A program made the position numbers and the translations under genes. Shown piece by piece: positions 1 to 10,474 of a stretch of 30,515 nt of DNA. The notes beneath the pieces were generated by a model. That model was not told the DNA's origin, did not search any database, and was given only the letters and a program-made list of their open reading frames with translations. The stretch is from CAZJFH01 sp964545205 (GTDB lineage Bacteria > Pseudomonadota > Alphaproteobacteria > Rhodospirillales > Magnetospirillaceae): assembly GCA_964545205.1 (NCBI GenBank), contig CAZJFH010000061.1, positions 1 through 30,515 on the forward strand, given 5' to 3'. Each line of letters starts with the position of its first letter. Positions within the stretch are counted from its first letter, which is position 1.

Positions 1-1235
<1,235 letters not shown>

Positions 1236-1239
1236 GGTC

Positions 1240-2655
<1,416 letters not shown>

Positions 2656-2660
2656 CCGAC

Positions 2661-2685
2661 CGGGGCGCGGCCGTGCCGCGCCCCG
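2661..2685 (+). terminator. Hairpin after gltD, possible terminator
   Basis: A perfect 10-bp GC stem (CGGGGCGCGG pairing with CCGCGCCCCG) closes a 5-nt loop directly after the gltD stop codon. It is followed by a T-containing but not T-rich stretch ending in CTCTTT. It could end gltBD transcription or be an RNA-stabilising hairpin. The weak T-tract keeps confidence moderate. Confidence 0.5.
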
Positions 2686-2696
2686 CGACTGCCTCT

Positions 2697-2724
2697 TTGC
2701 CGCCGCGTCCGCTTGCGCTAGTCT
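2697..2724 (+). promoter_or_regulatory. Candidate promoter of the outer-membrane protein gene
   Basis: A TTGCCG element at 2697-2702 and a TAGTCT element at 2719-2724 are separated by 16 nt. They lie between the gltD hairpin and the ATG at 2760, and an AGGGGGAA ribosome-binding stretch follows at about 2742-2749. The placement is right for a primary sigma-factor promoter, but the hexamers match only partly. Confidence 0.4.
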
Positions 2725-2759
2725 GGCGCCCAGGTATCAGCAGGGGGAATGCCGTTCCG

Positions 2760-3404
2760 ATGAAGCCGATCGTCTTCGCCGCCGCGCTGGCGCTGGTCAC
2801 GACCGCCACGCCCGCCGCCGCCCAGCAGGCCGGCGACTACTACGTCGCCGCCAAGGGCCTGGTCGGCCTGGCCAACGCCTACGATGTCGACGCCGCCGGC
2901 GCCGCGACCGCGGACCTGATGGACGACACCCCGGAATGGATCGGCGGTCCCGGCCTGGCCTTCGGCTACCGCATGAAGAACCTGCCGGTGCGGCTCGAGA
3001 CCGAATGGCTGTGGCGCTACCGCTTCGACTTCGACGTCGACGTCAGCACCGGCCAGAACGTCAAGACCGACGTCGGCACCCACTCGCTGATGTGGAACGC
3101 CTTCTACGACTTCCCGGCCTGGCACAGCTACACCTTCTACCTGGGCGCCGGCCTCGGCGTCGCCCTGAGCCAGACCGAAGCCAACGACTCCGGCGCCGGC
3201 CAGAGCGACGAGTCGGCCGCGAACTTCACCTGGATGGCCAGCGTCGGCGCGCGGCGGCCGATCACCGATTTCTGGACCGTCGACCTGTCGTACCGCTACA
3301 GCGACCTCGGCGAGATCGAGACCGGCACCACGCCGGCCGGCGTCATCACCGCCGACAGCTACACCAGCCACGACGTGCTGATCGGCATCGTCTACGGGTT
3401 CTGA
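2760..3404 (+). CDS. Outer-membrane beta-barrel protein (opacity/OmpA-like porin fold)
   Basis: A 214-residue secreted protein. The N-terminus (MKPIVFAAALALVTTATPAAA) is a clear Sec signal peptide with probable cleavage after AAA at about residue 22. The mature part alternates short amphipathic strands rich in Tyr, Phe and Trp with polar turns, and ends in the aromatic-terminal strand IGIVYGF. A C-terminal Phe is the usual recognition signature for outer-membrane assembly by BAM. The length suits an eight-stranded barrel of the OMP_b-brl/opacity family; no peptidoglycan-binding OmpA domain is present. I chose the ATG at 2760 because it starts the signal peptide behind a purine-rich ribosome-binding site. 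The same frame is open much further upstream, but that part lies over gltD and is not coding. The specific role is unknown. Confidence 0.85.
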   Translation: MKPIVFAAALALVTTATPAAAQQAGDYYVAAKGLVGLANAYDVDAAGAATADLMDDTPEWIGGPGLAFGYRMKNLPVRLETEWLWRYRFDFDVDVSTGQNVKTDVGTHSLMWNAFYDFPAWHSYTFYLGAGLGVALSQTEANDSGAGQSDESAANFTWMASVGARRPITDFWTVDLSYRYSDLGEIETGTTPAGVITADSYTSHDVLIGIVYGF

Positions 3405-3430
3405 TGTCGGTCACCGTATAACCACACACC

Positions 3431-3520
3431 GTCGCTCCCGCGGAAGCGGGAGCCCATTCCTGAGGCGTCGCAACCTGTTGAAAGGCCACAGGAATGGATG
3501 CCCGCTTTCGCGGGCATGAC
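3431..3520. repeat. Composite palindromic intergenic repeat (REP pair, MPAKAGIH type)
   Basis: Two hairpins lie in a larger palindrome. Hairpin 1 has arms GCTCCCGC (3434-3441) and GCGGGAGC (3446-3453). Hairpin 2 has arms ATGCCCGC (3498-3505) and GCGGGCAT (3510-3517). Between them CATTCCTG (3455-3462) pairs with CAGGAATG (3489-3496), so the whole unit can fold into one cruciform. Read on the minus strand, the second half gives the spurious peptide MPAKAGIH, a hallmark of dispersed proteobacterial intergenic repeats. A fragment of the same motif (CCGGGCATGACG) recurs around 3557-3569. Confidence 0.8.
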
Positions 3521-3601
3521 GCCTGAAATCACTGCTCTCGACGATTTCTTCACACGCCGGGCATGACGGGTCAAGTCAAGGGCGGCACGATGCAAGGCCC
3601 C

Positions 3602-4645
3602 CTACCGCGCCGCGCCTTCCAGCGCCGGCAGCCCCGGCGTGATGCCCCAGTCCGCCAGCAGCATGGTGGCGTTGGCCTCGGCGCCCGAGGGCAGGGGAGC
3701 GCGCTGGTTCTTGACCCAGGTGGCGATGTCCTCGAGCACCACCTCGGCCTGCAGGTCGCGCATCAGCATGTGATAGCCCTCGGGATAGATCGCCACCCGG
3801 CGCTCCTCGCCGAGCCCGGTCAGGCGGCCGATCATGCGGTAGGTCGGCTCGGGCGGCACGATCTCGTCGTTTTCGCCGTACAGCACCAGCGTCGGCAGGT
3901 CGAGCCGCGCCGCGGCGTCGTTGGCGGCGTCCATCAGGTCGACCAGTCCGTGCACGGCGTCGACGCGGGTCTGCTTGATCACCAGCGGGTCCTTGCCCAG
4001 GGCGCGCAGCATCTCGACGTTGTCGGACGCCTTGATCTTGAACGGCAGGTCGCTGCCCGAGACGGTGTACCAGGGCACGGTGTGCGAGAAGAACCACAGT
4101 CCGGCGCGCTCGAACACGTTCATCGCCTCGCGGCCGCGCAGCGCCGGCGCCGACAGCACGAGGCCGTCGACCGCCAGCGGATGCGGGTTGGCCTTGGCCG
4201 CCGCCACCATCGCCACCGCGCCGCCCATGCTCTCGCCGACCACGTAGAGCGGCGTTCCGGGATGGCGCTCGCGGACCAGGGCGATGACCTGGACGAGATC
4301 GGCCGCCATGCGCTCGCCGCCGTGCCAGTAGCCGGCATCCGCGCCGGCGCCGAATCCGCGCTGGTCGTAGGCGTAGGTGGCGATGCCGCGGCCCGCCCAG
4401 TAGCGACCGGCATCCGCGTAGGCGTTGCTGTAGTCGTTGAAGCCGTGCAGCGCGACGATCACCGCCTCCGGCCGTCCCTCGGGCAGCCAGCTTCGCAGCG
4501 GCAGGGTGCGGCTGTCGGCGGTCACGACCTGCGAGCCGTTCAGCGCCGGCCGGGCGAGGTCGGCGCCGGGGCCGTGGACGTATGGCGCGCAGCCGCCGGC
4601 CAGCAGGGCGACGCCCAGCAGCAGGAGACGCGACAGCCGCTTCAA
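3602..4645 (-). CDS. Lipoprotein alpha/beta hydrolase (lysophospholipase/monoacylglycerol lipase-like)
   Basis: A 347-residue serine hydrolase of the Hydrolase_4 type. The N-terminus is a lipoprotein signal (MKRLSRLLLLGVALLAGGC) with lipobox LAGGC and lipidated Cys19, so it should be anchored in a membrane facing the periplasm. The hydrolase core shows the oxyanion region ALHGFNDYS, the nucleophile elbow GESMGG with Ser139, an acid in GENDEIVPP (Asp260) and the catalytic His292 in GYHML. It starts with TTG, whose TTGA overlaps the TGA stop of the upstream ABC ATPase, so translation is coupled. Substrates in this family are monoacylglycerols or lysophospholipids; the actual substrate cannot be read here. 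Coupling to an ABC ATPase suggests a lipid or envelope role (inference). Confidence 0.85.
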   Translation of the reverse strand: MKRLSRLLLLGVALLAGGCAPYVHGPGADLARPALNGSQVVTADSRTLPLRSWLPEGRPEAVIVALHGFNDYSNAYADAGRYWAGRGIATYAYDQRGFGAGADAGYWHGGERMAADLVQVIALVRERHPGTPLYVVGESMGGAVAMVAAAKANPHPLAVDGLVLSAPALRGREAMNVFERAGLWFFSHTVPWYTVSGSDLPFKIKASDNVEMLRALGKDPLVIKQTRVDAVHGLVDLMDAANDAAARLDLPTLVLYGENDEIVPPEPTYRMIGRLTGLGEERRVAIYPEGYHMLMRDLQAEVVLEDIATWVKNQRAPLPSGAEANATMLLADWGITPGLPALEGAAR

Positions 4646-5613
4646 GAGGCGGCCTCGCGGTCGTCGGCGCGGGTCAACTGCAGGAAGATGTCTTCCAAAT
4701 CGGTTTCCTCGGTCGAAAGGTCGGCGATCATCAGCTCGGCCTGGTGGACGGCGGCGAGAATGCGGCCGATCGGCACCTGGCTCGGCTTGTAGCGGAACAC
4801 GAGCCGTCTTTCCTCGCGGTTGAGGTCGGGGTGGAACGGCGCCAGGGCTTCGGGGACGGTCTCGATGTCACGGTCGACGGTTATGCTCAGGGACTTGCTG
4901 TCCAGGCGCCGCAGCAGCGTCCGGGTCGGTTCGCAGGCGACGACGCGGCCATGGTTGATGATGGCGATGCGGTCGCACAGCTCCTCGGCCTCCTCCAGAT
5001 AGTGCGTCGTCAGCAGGATGGTAGTGCCGGCGGCGTTGAGCTCGCGGACATAGGCCCAGAGCTGCTGGCGCAGCTCGATGTCGACGCCGGCGGTCGGCTC
5101 GTCGAGCACCAGGACCGGCGGCGCGTGCACCAGCGCCTTGGCGACCAGCAACCGCCGACGCATGCCGCCCGACAGCGTGCGGGCGTACGAATGCGCCTTG
5201 TCGGCCAGGCCGACGGCGTCGAGGATTTCGGCGGTGCGGCGCTCGGCCTTGGGCACGCCGTACATGCCCGCCTGCACCTCGAGCAGCTCGAACGGCGTGA
5301 AGAACGGGTCGAGGTTGAGCTCCTGCGGCACCACCCCGATGGCGCTGCGCGCCATGCGCATGTCGGTGTCGATGTCGTAGCCCCAGACCCGGCCGGTGCC
5401 CGAGGTCTTGTTGACCAGGCCGGCGAAGACGTTGATGAAGGTCGACTTGCCGGCGCCGTTCGGCCCCAGAAGGCCGAAGAACGAGCCGCGCGGGATGGCC
5501 AGCGAGACGTCGTCCAGCGCCACCTTGGGCGGCCGGCGCTCGCCGCCGCGATAGACCTTGCGCAGGGCCACGGCCTCGACCGCGTTCTCGGGAAGCGGAT
5601 TGTCCTTTTGCAT
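4642..5613 (-). CDS. ABC-2-type transporter ATP-binding protein
   Basis: A 323-residue ATPase subunit of an ABC exporter of the CcmA/YadG type. All motifs are present: Walker A GPNGAGKS (50-57), Q-loop Gln97 (VVPQELN), signature LSGGM (148-152), Walker B VLVLDE (167-172) and H-loop His204. A C-terminal extension of about 100 residues follows the nucleotide-binding domain. The protein has no membrane helices, so it needs a separate ABC-2 permease, which is not in this window; the next gene in the operon is the lipoprotein hydrolase. I prefer the ATG at 5613, which begins MQKDNPLPEN, over an upstream ATG at 5661 because the extra 16 residues are not family-like, but the longer form is possible. 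Confidence 0.9.
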   Translation of the reverse strand: MQKDNPLPENAVEAVALRKVYRGGERRPPKVALDDVSLAIPRGSFFGLLGPNGAGKSTFINVFAGLVNKTSGTGRVWGYDIDTDMRMARSAIGVVPQELNLDPFFTPFELLEVQAGMYGVPKAERRTAEILDAVGLADKAHSYARTLSGGMRRRLLVAKALVHAPPVLVLDEPTAGVDIELRQQLWAYVRELNAAGTTILLTTHYLEEAEELCDRIAIINHGRVVACEPTRTLLRRLDSKSLSITVDRDIETVPEALAPFHPDLNREERRLVFRYKPSQVPIGRILAAVHQAELMIADLSTEETDLEDIFLQLTRADDREAAS

Positions 5614-5688
5614 GGCTGGCGCCTCGCGAAGCTGCGACCAAATCAAGGGCGTGCCTAGCATCCACCCCAGCCAGGGTCAACGACGCCG

Positions 5689-5910
5689 ATGAAACAGCCG
5701 CACGTCACGCCGCCCTCGGGCGACCGCACCGAACCGGCCGAGGTCTCCACCGTCTCGACGCCGCGGGTGGCCTGCGAAGGCCACGCGCCGCCGGACGACC
5801 ACCCGCTGATCTTCCTGACCTTCGGCGACGAGGACGAGATCGTCTGCCCCTACTGCTCGAAACGCTTCCGCCGCGCCGAAGGCAAGCCGCCGGGGCCGCT
5901 GCATCACTGA
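5689..5910 (+). CDS. zf-CHCC zinc-finger protein (copy 1)
   Basis: A 73-residue protein with a zf-CHCC domain: Cys29, His38, Cys53 and Cys56 in the pattern C-x8-H-x14-C-x2-C, with the typical HPLIFL strand after the histidine and CPYCSKRF at the second knuckle. This fold is that of the mitochondrial complex I subunit NDUFS6; small free-standing alphaproteobacterial members are common and of uncertain role. The first ~25 residues are polar and probably disordered. The start lies 76 bp from the divergent ABC ATPase. Its stop codon is 2 bp from the opposing stop of a vapC-like remnant. A second zf-CHCC gene with the same cysteine/histidine spacing lies 1.6 kb downstream. Confidence 0.85.
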   Translation: MKQPHVTPPSGDRTEPAEVSTVSTPRVACEGHAPPDDHPLIFLTFGDEDEIVCPYCSKRFRRAEGKPPGPLHH

Positions 5911-6047
5911 GCCGGCAAGGCCGGGCGCAGGTCGGTGTGGCCGAAATCATTCCCCTTGTAGAGAAGCGGCGCCCCGCGCGAAGACGCCAGGGCATAGGCG
6001 GCGCAGTCGCCGAGATTGAGGCCGGCCGCATGGCCAAGGCATGGACT
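5904..6047 (-). pseudogene. VapC-like PIN-domain toxin, 3' remnant
   Basis: Reading the minus strand from about 6047 to the TGA at 5906-5904 gives LGHAAGLNLGDCAAYALA followed by SSRGAPLLYKGNDFGHTDL, which matches the C-terminal part of VapC ribonucleases. The family pattern is roughly HPAxLNxGDCxAYALA, then xxPLLxKGxDFxxTD, with the conserved GDC and DF acidic positions. No start codon or N-terminal PIN core remains: an in-frame TAA lies at 6050-6048 and unrelated sequence follows. Only about 45 of the usual ~130 residues survive, so it is inactive. No VapB antitoxin gene is seen. It looks like the scar of a toxin-antitoxin locus truncated by the neighbouring insertion. Confidence 0.75.
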
Positions 6048-6084
6048 TTAACGACCTGCTGCGGAAGGGGGCGGCATGAGGCGC

Positions 6085-7293
6085 CTATTTGGGCTTGGCG
6101 GCTTCCTTCATGATGTCGATCAGGTTGGAAGGTGGCGCATCATCCACGCTCGCTTCCATGGGGCGGAACAGGGCCTGCAGAACCAGCAGGGTTCCTTCGG
6201 TGCCAAGTTTGGCGTCTTTGTCGGCCATGAGGGCAAGGAAGGTCCTGGTCATGAGCTCCCGCAGCCTTGCGTCGCGTGCCTGGTGCAGGTGGTCAATGAT
6301 CAGTCGGGCTATGAGCCGCATGACCCAGAATACTGCGAGAGCTGGAATAGTAAGAATAACCGCAGCGCCGAGGCTGATGCTACCGTCGGGTCCGCGCAGG
6401 CTGTTGAGTACGCCCGGACCCTCGTTCACGAGAATGAACGAAAGCAGTGCAGCCAGCCCCGCGAAGGCAATGCCGGCAACGGCGGCGACGGTATAGTTTG
6501 GTCCGACCCTGTCGCCCCAGTAGGTAGCGGGCGCCCGCAAAGCCAAATCGGCCTGGAACGCTTTGCGCATCTGCTCCATTTCGGTCGTGTGATCCTGGCG
6601 CATGCCTCGGAAGCGGTTAAGCATGTATCGAAAGATGCGCTTGGTCGATTTGTTCTTATTGTCGATGGTGACCTTGGTATCGCGCATGTAGCGCTCGAGG
6701 GCCTCTCTGACGTTCTGCTGCTCGATCAGCGTGCCCGCGAAACGGCTGTCCCAATCCTTCCGCATGTCGGCAAGCGCACGCTGCTGCAGTTCTACGGTTT
6801 TGTCCCCGAAGAGCTGTGAAATCCTGGCATCAACCATCCCTCGTATCAGCTTGTTAAGGTCCGGATTGCCGCCCGGGCGGAGATCGTATCGAGTCGCCCA
6901 GGCGAGCCGGCCAAGAGCGACTTCGGGGCTTGCGTCTACCTCAAGCAGTATTGCCTGACCCACCGTGGATTTCGAGTAGACCAATGTTCCGTCTGCGACG
7001 CGCCGCAAGTAGCTCGCAATGTTCTGGCGGGTTCCCTTTTCTCGATTGGTCTGGGCTTGGTTGGCGAGCTGCGCAAGGCTCTGCCATCCCGCATGCTGTT
7101 GCGAAATGAGGGGCTGGGCAATCACCTGCTCGACCTGCTTAAGCGCATCAATGGGGGTCCAGGCGGCGCGTTCGCGTTGGGCAAAGTCGGCAAGCTCATT
7201 GAAGCTCTCGAACCGAAGTACGATTCCGTCCGCCGAGATCGTCACCCTGAGAGGGAATTCTTCGTAGCTGTCTGCGCTGACTTCCTGATTCAC
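6085..7293 (-). CDS. DUF6161 membrane protein
   Basis: A 402-residue protein of the DUF6161 family, recognised from ALRAPATYW before the membrane part and the C-terminal LLVLQALFRP plus a PPSNL ending. The N-terminal ~250 residues are soluble, with a charged, probably coiled-coil stretch of about residues 170-255. Two transmembrane helices lie near residues 267-290 and 306-328, followed by a ~75-residue cytoplasmic tail. I chose the GTG at 7293 because AAGGGGG lies 6 nt upstream; the frame stays open further upstream without a better start. Base composition is clearly richer in A/T than on either side, with mixed third positions, suggesting acquisition from elsewhere. The function of the family is unknown to me. 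Confidence 0.8.
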   Translation of the reverse strand: MNQEVSADSYEEFPLRVTISADGIVLRFESFNELADFAQRERAAWTPIDALKQVEQVIAQPLISQQHAGWQSLAQLANQAQTNREKGTRQNIASYLRRVADGTLVYSKSTVGQAILLEVDASPEVALGRLAWATRYDLRPGGNPDLNKLIRGMVDARISQLFGDKTVELQQRALADMRKDWDSRFAGTLIEQQNVREALERYMRDTKVTIDNKNKSTKRIFRYMLNRFRGMRQDHTTEMEQMRKAFQADLALRAPATYWGDRVGPNYTVAAVAGIAFAGLAALLSFILVNEGPGVLNSLRGPDGSISLGAAVILTIPALAVFWVMRLIARLIIDHLHQARDARLRELMTRTFLALMADKDAKLGTEGTLLVLQALFRPMEASVDDAPPSNLIDIMKEAAKPK

Positions 7294-7406
7294 GGCAGCC
7301 CCCTTGTTCGGCTCTCTACCATAGAGCGAACGAAGTCTTCGGGCCAGAGGGAGGCAGCATGAACATGATGGCCTGTGTCGATCAATGCAGCGATGCCCGA
7401 ATCCCT

Positions 7407-7434
7407 TTGATCCCCCGGCCCCAGGCGCTATGAT
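7407..7434 (+). promoter_or_regulatory. Candidate promoter for zf-CHCC copy 2 (possibly polA)
   Basis: TTGATC (7407-7412) and TATGAT (7429-7434) are separated by 16 nt and lie 42 nt before the ATG at 7477. These are among the better consensus-like sigma-70-type hexamers in the window. Because polA begins only 25 bp after the zinc-finger gene, this promoter may serve both. Confidence 0.45.
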
Positions 7435-7476
7435 CCGGCCCGGATTTTGGGTCCGCTCAGCAAGGGGTTCGAGGAC

Positions 7477-7680
7477 ATGTCGCACATCGCGCCGGCCACG
7501 CCGAAGGTTCAGGAAACCATCACCGTCACCACCGCCTCCGTGGGCTGCGACGGCGGCGGCGGGCGCTACGGCCATCCGCTGGTCTATCTGAACGTCGCCC
7601 AGAAGGGCGAGGCGCGCTGCCCCTACTGCTCGCGGCTCTACGTCCTCGACAGGACCGCCAAGCTCGACCACGGCCATTGA
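7477..7680 (+). CDS. zf-CHCC zinc-finger protein (copy 2)
   Basis: A 67-residue zinc-binding protein with Cys24, His33, Cys48 and Cys51 in the pattern C-x8-H-x14-C-x2-C, the same spacing as the copy at 5689-5910. HPLVYLNV and CPYCSRLY are the recognisable core. The remainder diverges, so the two are paralogues rather than a recent duplication. The ATG at 7477 is preferred over an upstream in-frame ATG at 7447, because GAGG lies a few bases before it and the domain starts soon after. It is followed 25 bp later by polA on the same strand. The molecular role of free-standing members is not known. Confidence 0.85.
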   Translation: MSHIAPATPKVQETITVTTASVGCDGGGGRYGHPLVYLNVAQKGEARCPYCSRLYVLDRTAKLDHGH

Positions 7681-7705
7681 CGCCGGTCGCGGCGGCGGCG
7701 CGGGC

Positions 7706-10474
7706 ATGAGCGATTCTCCCAGGCACGTCTTCCTGGTCGACGGTTCCGGATTCATCTTCCGGGCCTATCACGCGCTGCCGCCGATGACGCGCGGCGACGG
7801 CACGCCGATCAATGCCGTCTACGGCTTCACCAACATGCTCAACAAGCTGTTGAGCGAGACCGACGCCGACCATGTCGCCGTCATCTTCGACGCCGGCCGC
7901 AAGAGCTTCCGCAACGACATCTATCCCGACTACAAGGCGCACCGGCCCGAGGCGCCCGAGGACCTGGTGCCGCAGTTCCCGCTGATCCGCGAGGCGACGC
8001 GCGCCTTCTGCGTCGCCTGCGTCGAGCAGCCGGGCTTCGAGGCCGACGACCTGATCGCCACCTACGCCCGCCAGGCGACCGAGGCCGGCGCGCGGGTGAC
8101 CATCGTCTCGTCCGACAAGGACCTGATGCAGCTGGTCGGCGACGGCGTCGACATGCTCGATCCGATCAAGAACAAGACCATCGACGCCGATGCGGTGCGC
8201 GAGAAGTTCGGCGTCGGCCCCGACAAGGTGATCGACGTCCAGGCGCTGTGCGGCGATCCCACCGACAACGTCCCCGGCGTGCCGGGCATCGGCGTCAAGA
8301 CCGCCGCCCAGCTCGTCGAGGAATACGGCGACCTCGAGACCCTGCTGGCGCGGGCCGGCGAGATCAAGCAGCCGAAGCGCCGCCAGACCCTGCTCGACAA
8401 CGCCGAGGCGGCGCGGGTCTCGAAGGTGCTGGTGACGCTCGACCGCGCGGTGCCGGTGCCCGAGCCGCTGAGCGCGTTCCGCGTCCAGCCGCCCGACCGC
8501 CAGAAGCTGGTCGACTTCCTGCAGGTCAACGGCTTCAAGACCATCCTGGCGCGCGTCCAGCAGACGTTGAACCTGCCGGCCGCCGAGACCGTCGACCACG
8601 CGCCGCCGCCGGTGCCCGCGACCGTCCAGTACGAGCTGGTGACCACGCTGGCGGCGCTCGAGCGCTGGGTGACCGCCGCCGAGAAGGCCGGCATCGTCGC
8701 CGTCGACACCGAGACCACCAGCCTCAATCCCCTGCGCTGCGAGCTGGTCGGCGTGTCGCTGTCGGTCGAGCCGGGGCGCGCCTGCTACGTGCCGCTGAAA
8801 TACACGCCGCCCGAGGCCCAGGGCTCGCTGGCGCTGACCGACGGCGGCGCCACGGCCGAGGCGCCGGCGCTGATCCCGCGCGACGACGCGCTGCGGCTGC
8901 TGAGGCCGATGCTCGAGGACCCGGCGATCCTCAAGGTCGGCCACAACGCCAAGTACGACCTGCAGGTGCTGAAGGCCTGCGGCATCGAGATGGCGCCGGT
9001 CGACGACACGATGCTGCTGTCCTACGTGCTGGAGGGCGGCGCCCACGGCCACGGCATGGACGAGCTGTGCAAGCTGCACCTCGACCACGACACCATCAAA
9101 TACGCCGAGGTCTGCGGCACCGGCAAGGCGCAGGTCACCTTCGACAAGGTGCCGCTCGACCGCGCGCTCGACTACGCCGCCGAGGACGCGGACGTGACGT
9201 TGCGGCTGTGGCGAAGCTTCCGGCCGCGGCTGCTGTCCGAGCGCATGGTCACCGTCTACGAGACCCTGGAGCGGCCGCTGGTGCCGGTGCTGGCCGAGAT
9301 GGAGCGCGCCGGCATCAAGGTCGACTCGGCCGTGCTCTACGGCCTGTCCGAGGATTTCGGCCGCCGCATGGCCGAGTTGGAGATCGAAATCCACCGCCTC
9401 GCCGGCGAGCCGTTCAACGTCGGCAGTCCCAAGCAGCTCGGCGAGATCCTGTTCGAGCGCATGAGCCTGCCCGGCGGCCGGAAATCGTCGAAGTCCGGCG
9501 CCTGGGGCACCGGCGCCGACGTGCTCGAAGGCCTGGCGGCGCAAGGGCACGACCTGCCGGCCCGCGTGCTCGACTGGCGCCAGATCCAGAAGCTGAAAAG
9601 CACCTACGCCGACGCCCTGGTCGCCCAGATCCATCCCGAGACCAAGCGCGTCCACACCAATTTCTCGATGGCGGCGACCACCACCGGCCGGCTGTCCTCG
9701 TCCGATCCCAACCTGCAGAACATCCCGATCCGCACCGAGGAAGGCCGCAAGATCCGGCGCGCCTTCGTCGCCGAGCCCGGGCACGTGCTGCTGTCGGCCG
9801 ACTACTCGCAGATCGAGCTGCGCCTGGTCGCCCACGTCGCCGGCGTCAAGGGCCTGGTCGAGGCGTTCCGCTCGGGCATCGACATCCACGCCGCGACGGC
9901 GTCGCAGGTGTTCGGGGTGCCGGTCGAGGGCATGGACCCGATGGTCCGCCGCTCGGCCAAGGCGATCAATTTCGGCATCATCTACGGCATGAGCCCGTTC
10001 GGCCTGGCGGCCCAGCTCGGCATCCCGCAGGGCGAGGCCAAGCGCTACATCGAGGCCTATTTCGAGCGCTATCCCGAAATCCGCGCCTACATGGACGCGA
10101 CCAGGGACCAGGCGCGGCGGAACGGCTTCGTCACCACGCCGTGGGGGCGCAAGGTGTTCGTGCCCGGCATCCTCGACAAGAACCCGTCGATGCGCAATTT
10201 CGCCGAGCGCGCGGCGATCAACGCGCCGATCCAGGGCGGCGCCGCCGACATCATCAAGCGCGCCATGGTCCGCCTGCCCGCCGCCCTGGCCGAAGCGGGC
10301 CTCTCGGCGCGCATGCTGCTGCAGGTCCACGACGAACTGGTCTTCGAGCTCCCCGAGGCCGAGGCCGCGGCGACGGCGGCGCTGGTCAAGCGCGTGATGG
10401 AAGGCGTCGCCGAGCTGTCGGTGCCGCTGGTCGTCGACACCGGCACCGGCGCCGACTGGGCGTCGGCGCATTAG
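7706..10474 (+). CDS. polA: DNA polymerase I
   Basis: A 922-residue replication and repair polymerase with three activities. The 5'-3' exonuclease domain starts at once (FLVDGSGFIFRAYHALPP) and carries the FDAG, DYKAHRP and SSDKDLMQL motifs. The 3'-5' proofreading domain is intact: VDTETTSLNP near residue 333, GHNAKYDLQ near 412 and YAAEDADVTLRL near 491 supply the metal-binding acids. The polymerase palm and fingers contain DYSQIELRL (about 699), RRSAKAINFGIIYG (about 748) and VHDELVFE (about 875). The length is normal for Alphaproteobacteria. The gene is convergent with a small membrane-protein gene, and the two stop codons overlap. Confidence 0.98.
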   Translation: MSDSPRHVFLVDGSGFIFRAYHALPPMTRGDGTPINAVYGFTNMLNKLLSETDADHVAVIFDAGRKSFRNDIYPDYKAHRPEAPEDLVPQFPLIREATRAFCVACVEQPGFEADDLIATYARQATEAGARVTIVSSDKDLMQLVGDGVDMLDPIKNKTIDADAVREKFGVGPDKVIDVQALCGDPTDNVPGVPGIGVKTAAQLVEEYGDLETLLARAGEIKQPKRRQTLLDNAEAARVSKVLVTLDRAVPVPEPLSAFRVQPPDRQKLVDFLQVNGFKTILARVQQTLNLPAAETVDHAPPPVPATVQYELVTTLAALERWVTAAEKAGIVAVDTETTSLNPLRCELVGVSLSVEPGRACYVPLKYTPPEAQGSLALTDGGATAEAPALIPRDDALRLLRPMLEDPAILKVGHNAKYDLQVLKACGIEMAPVDDTMLLSYVLEGGAHGHGMDELCKLHLDHDTIKYAEVCGTGKAQVTFDKVPLDRALDYAAEDADVTLRLWRSFRPRLLSERMVTVYETLERPLVPVLAEMERAGIKVDSAVLYGLSEDFGRRMAELEIEIHRLAGEPFNVGSPKQLGEILFERMSLPGGRKSSKSGAWGTGADVLEGLAAQGHDLPARVLDWRQIQKLKSTYADALVAQIHPETKRVHTNFSMAATTTGRLSSSDPNLQNIPIRTEEGRKIRRAFVAEPGHVLLSADYSQIELRLVAHVAGVKGLVEAFRSGIDIHAATASQVFGVPVEGMDPMVRRSAKAINFGIIYGMSPFGLAAQLGIPQGEAKRYIEAYFERYPEIRAYMDATRDQARRNGFVTTPWGRKVFVPGILDKNPSMRNFAERAAINAPIQGGAADIIKRAMVRLPAALAEAGLSARMLLQVHDELVFELPEAEAAATAALVKRVMEGVAELSVPLVVDTGTGADWASAH

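Noticed and set aside
3392..3595. 67-residue minus-strand open frame containing MPAKAGIH
   Set aside because: This is the known spurious translation of a dispersed palindromic repeat, not a gene.
7359..7433. 24-codon plus-strand open frame with a good GGGAGG ribosome-binding site; also a short minus-strand frame ending in the TGA that overlaps the DUF6161 GTG start
   Set aside because: Too short and without recognisable similarity; both lie at the island edge and may be chance or debris.
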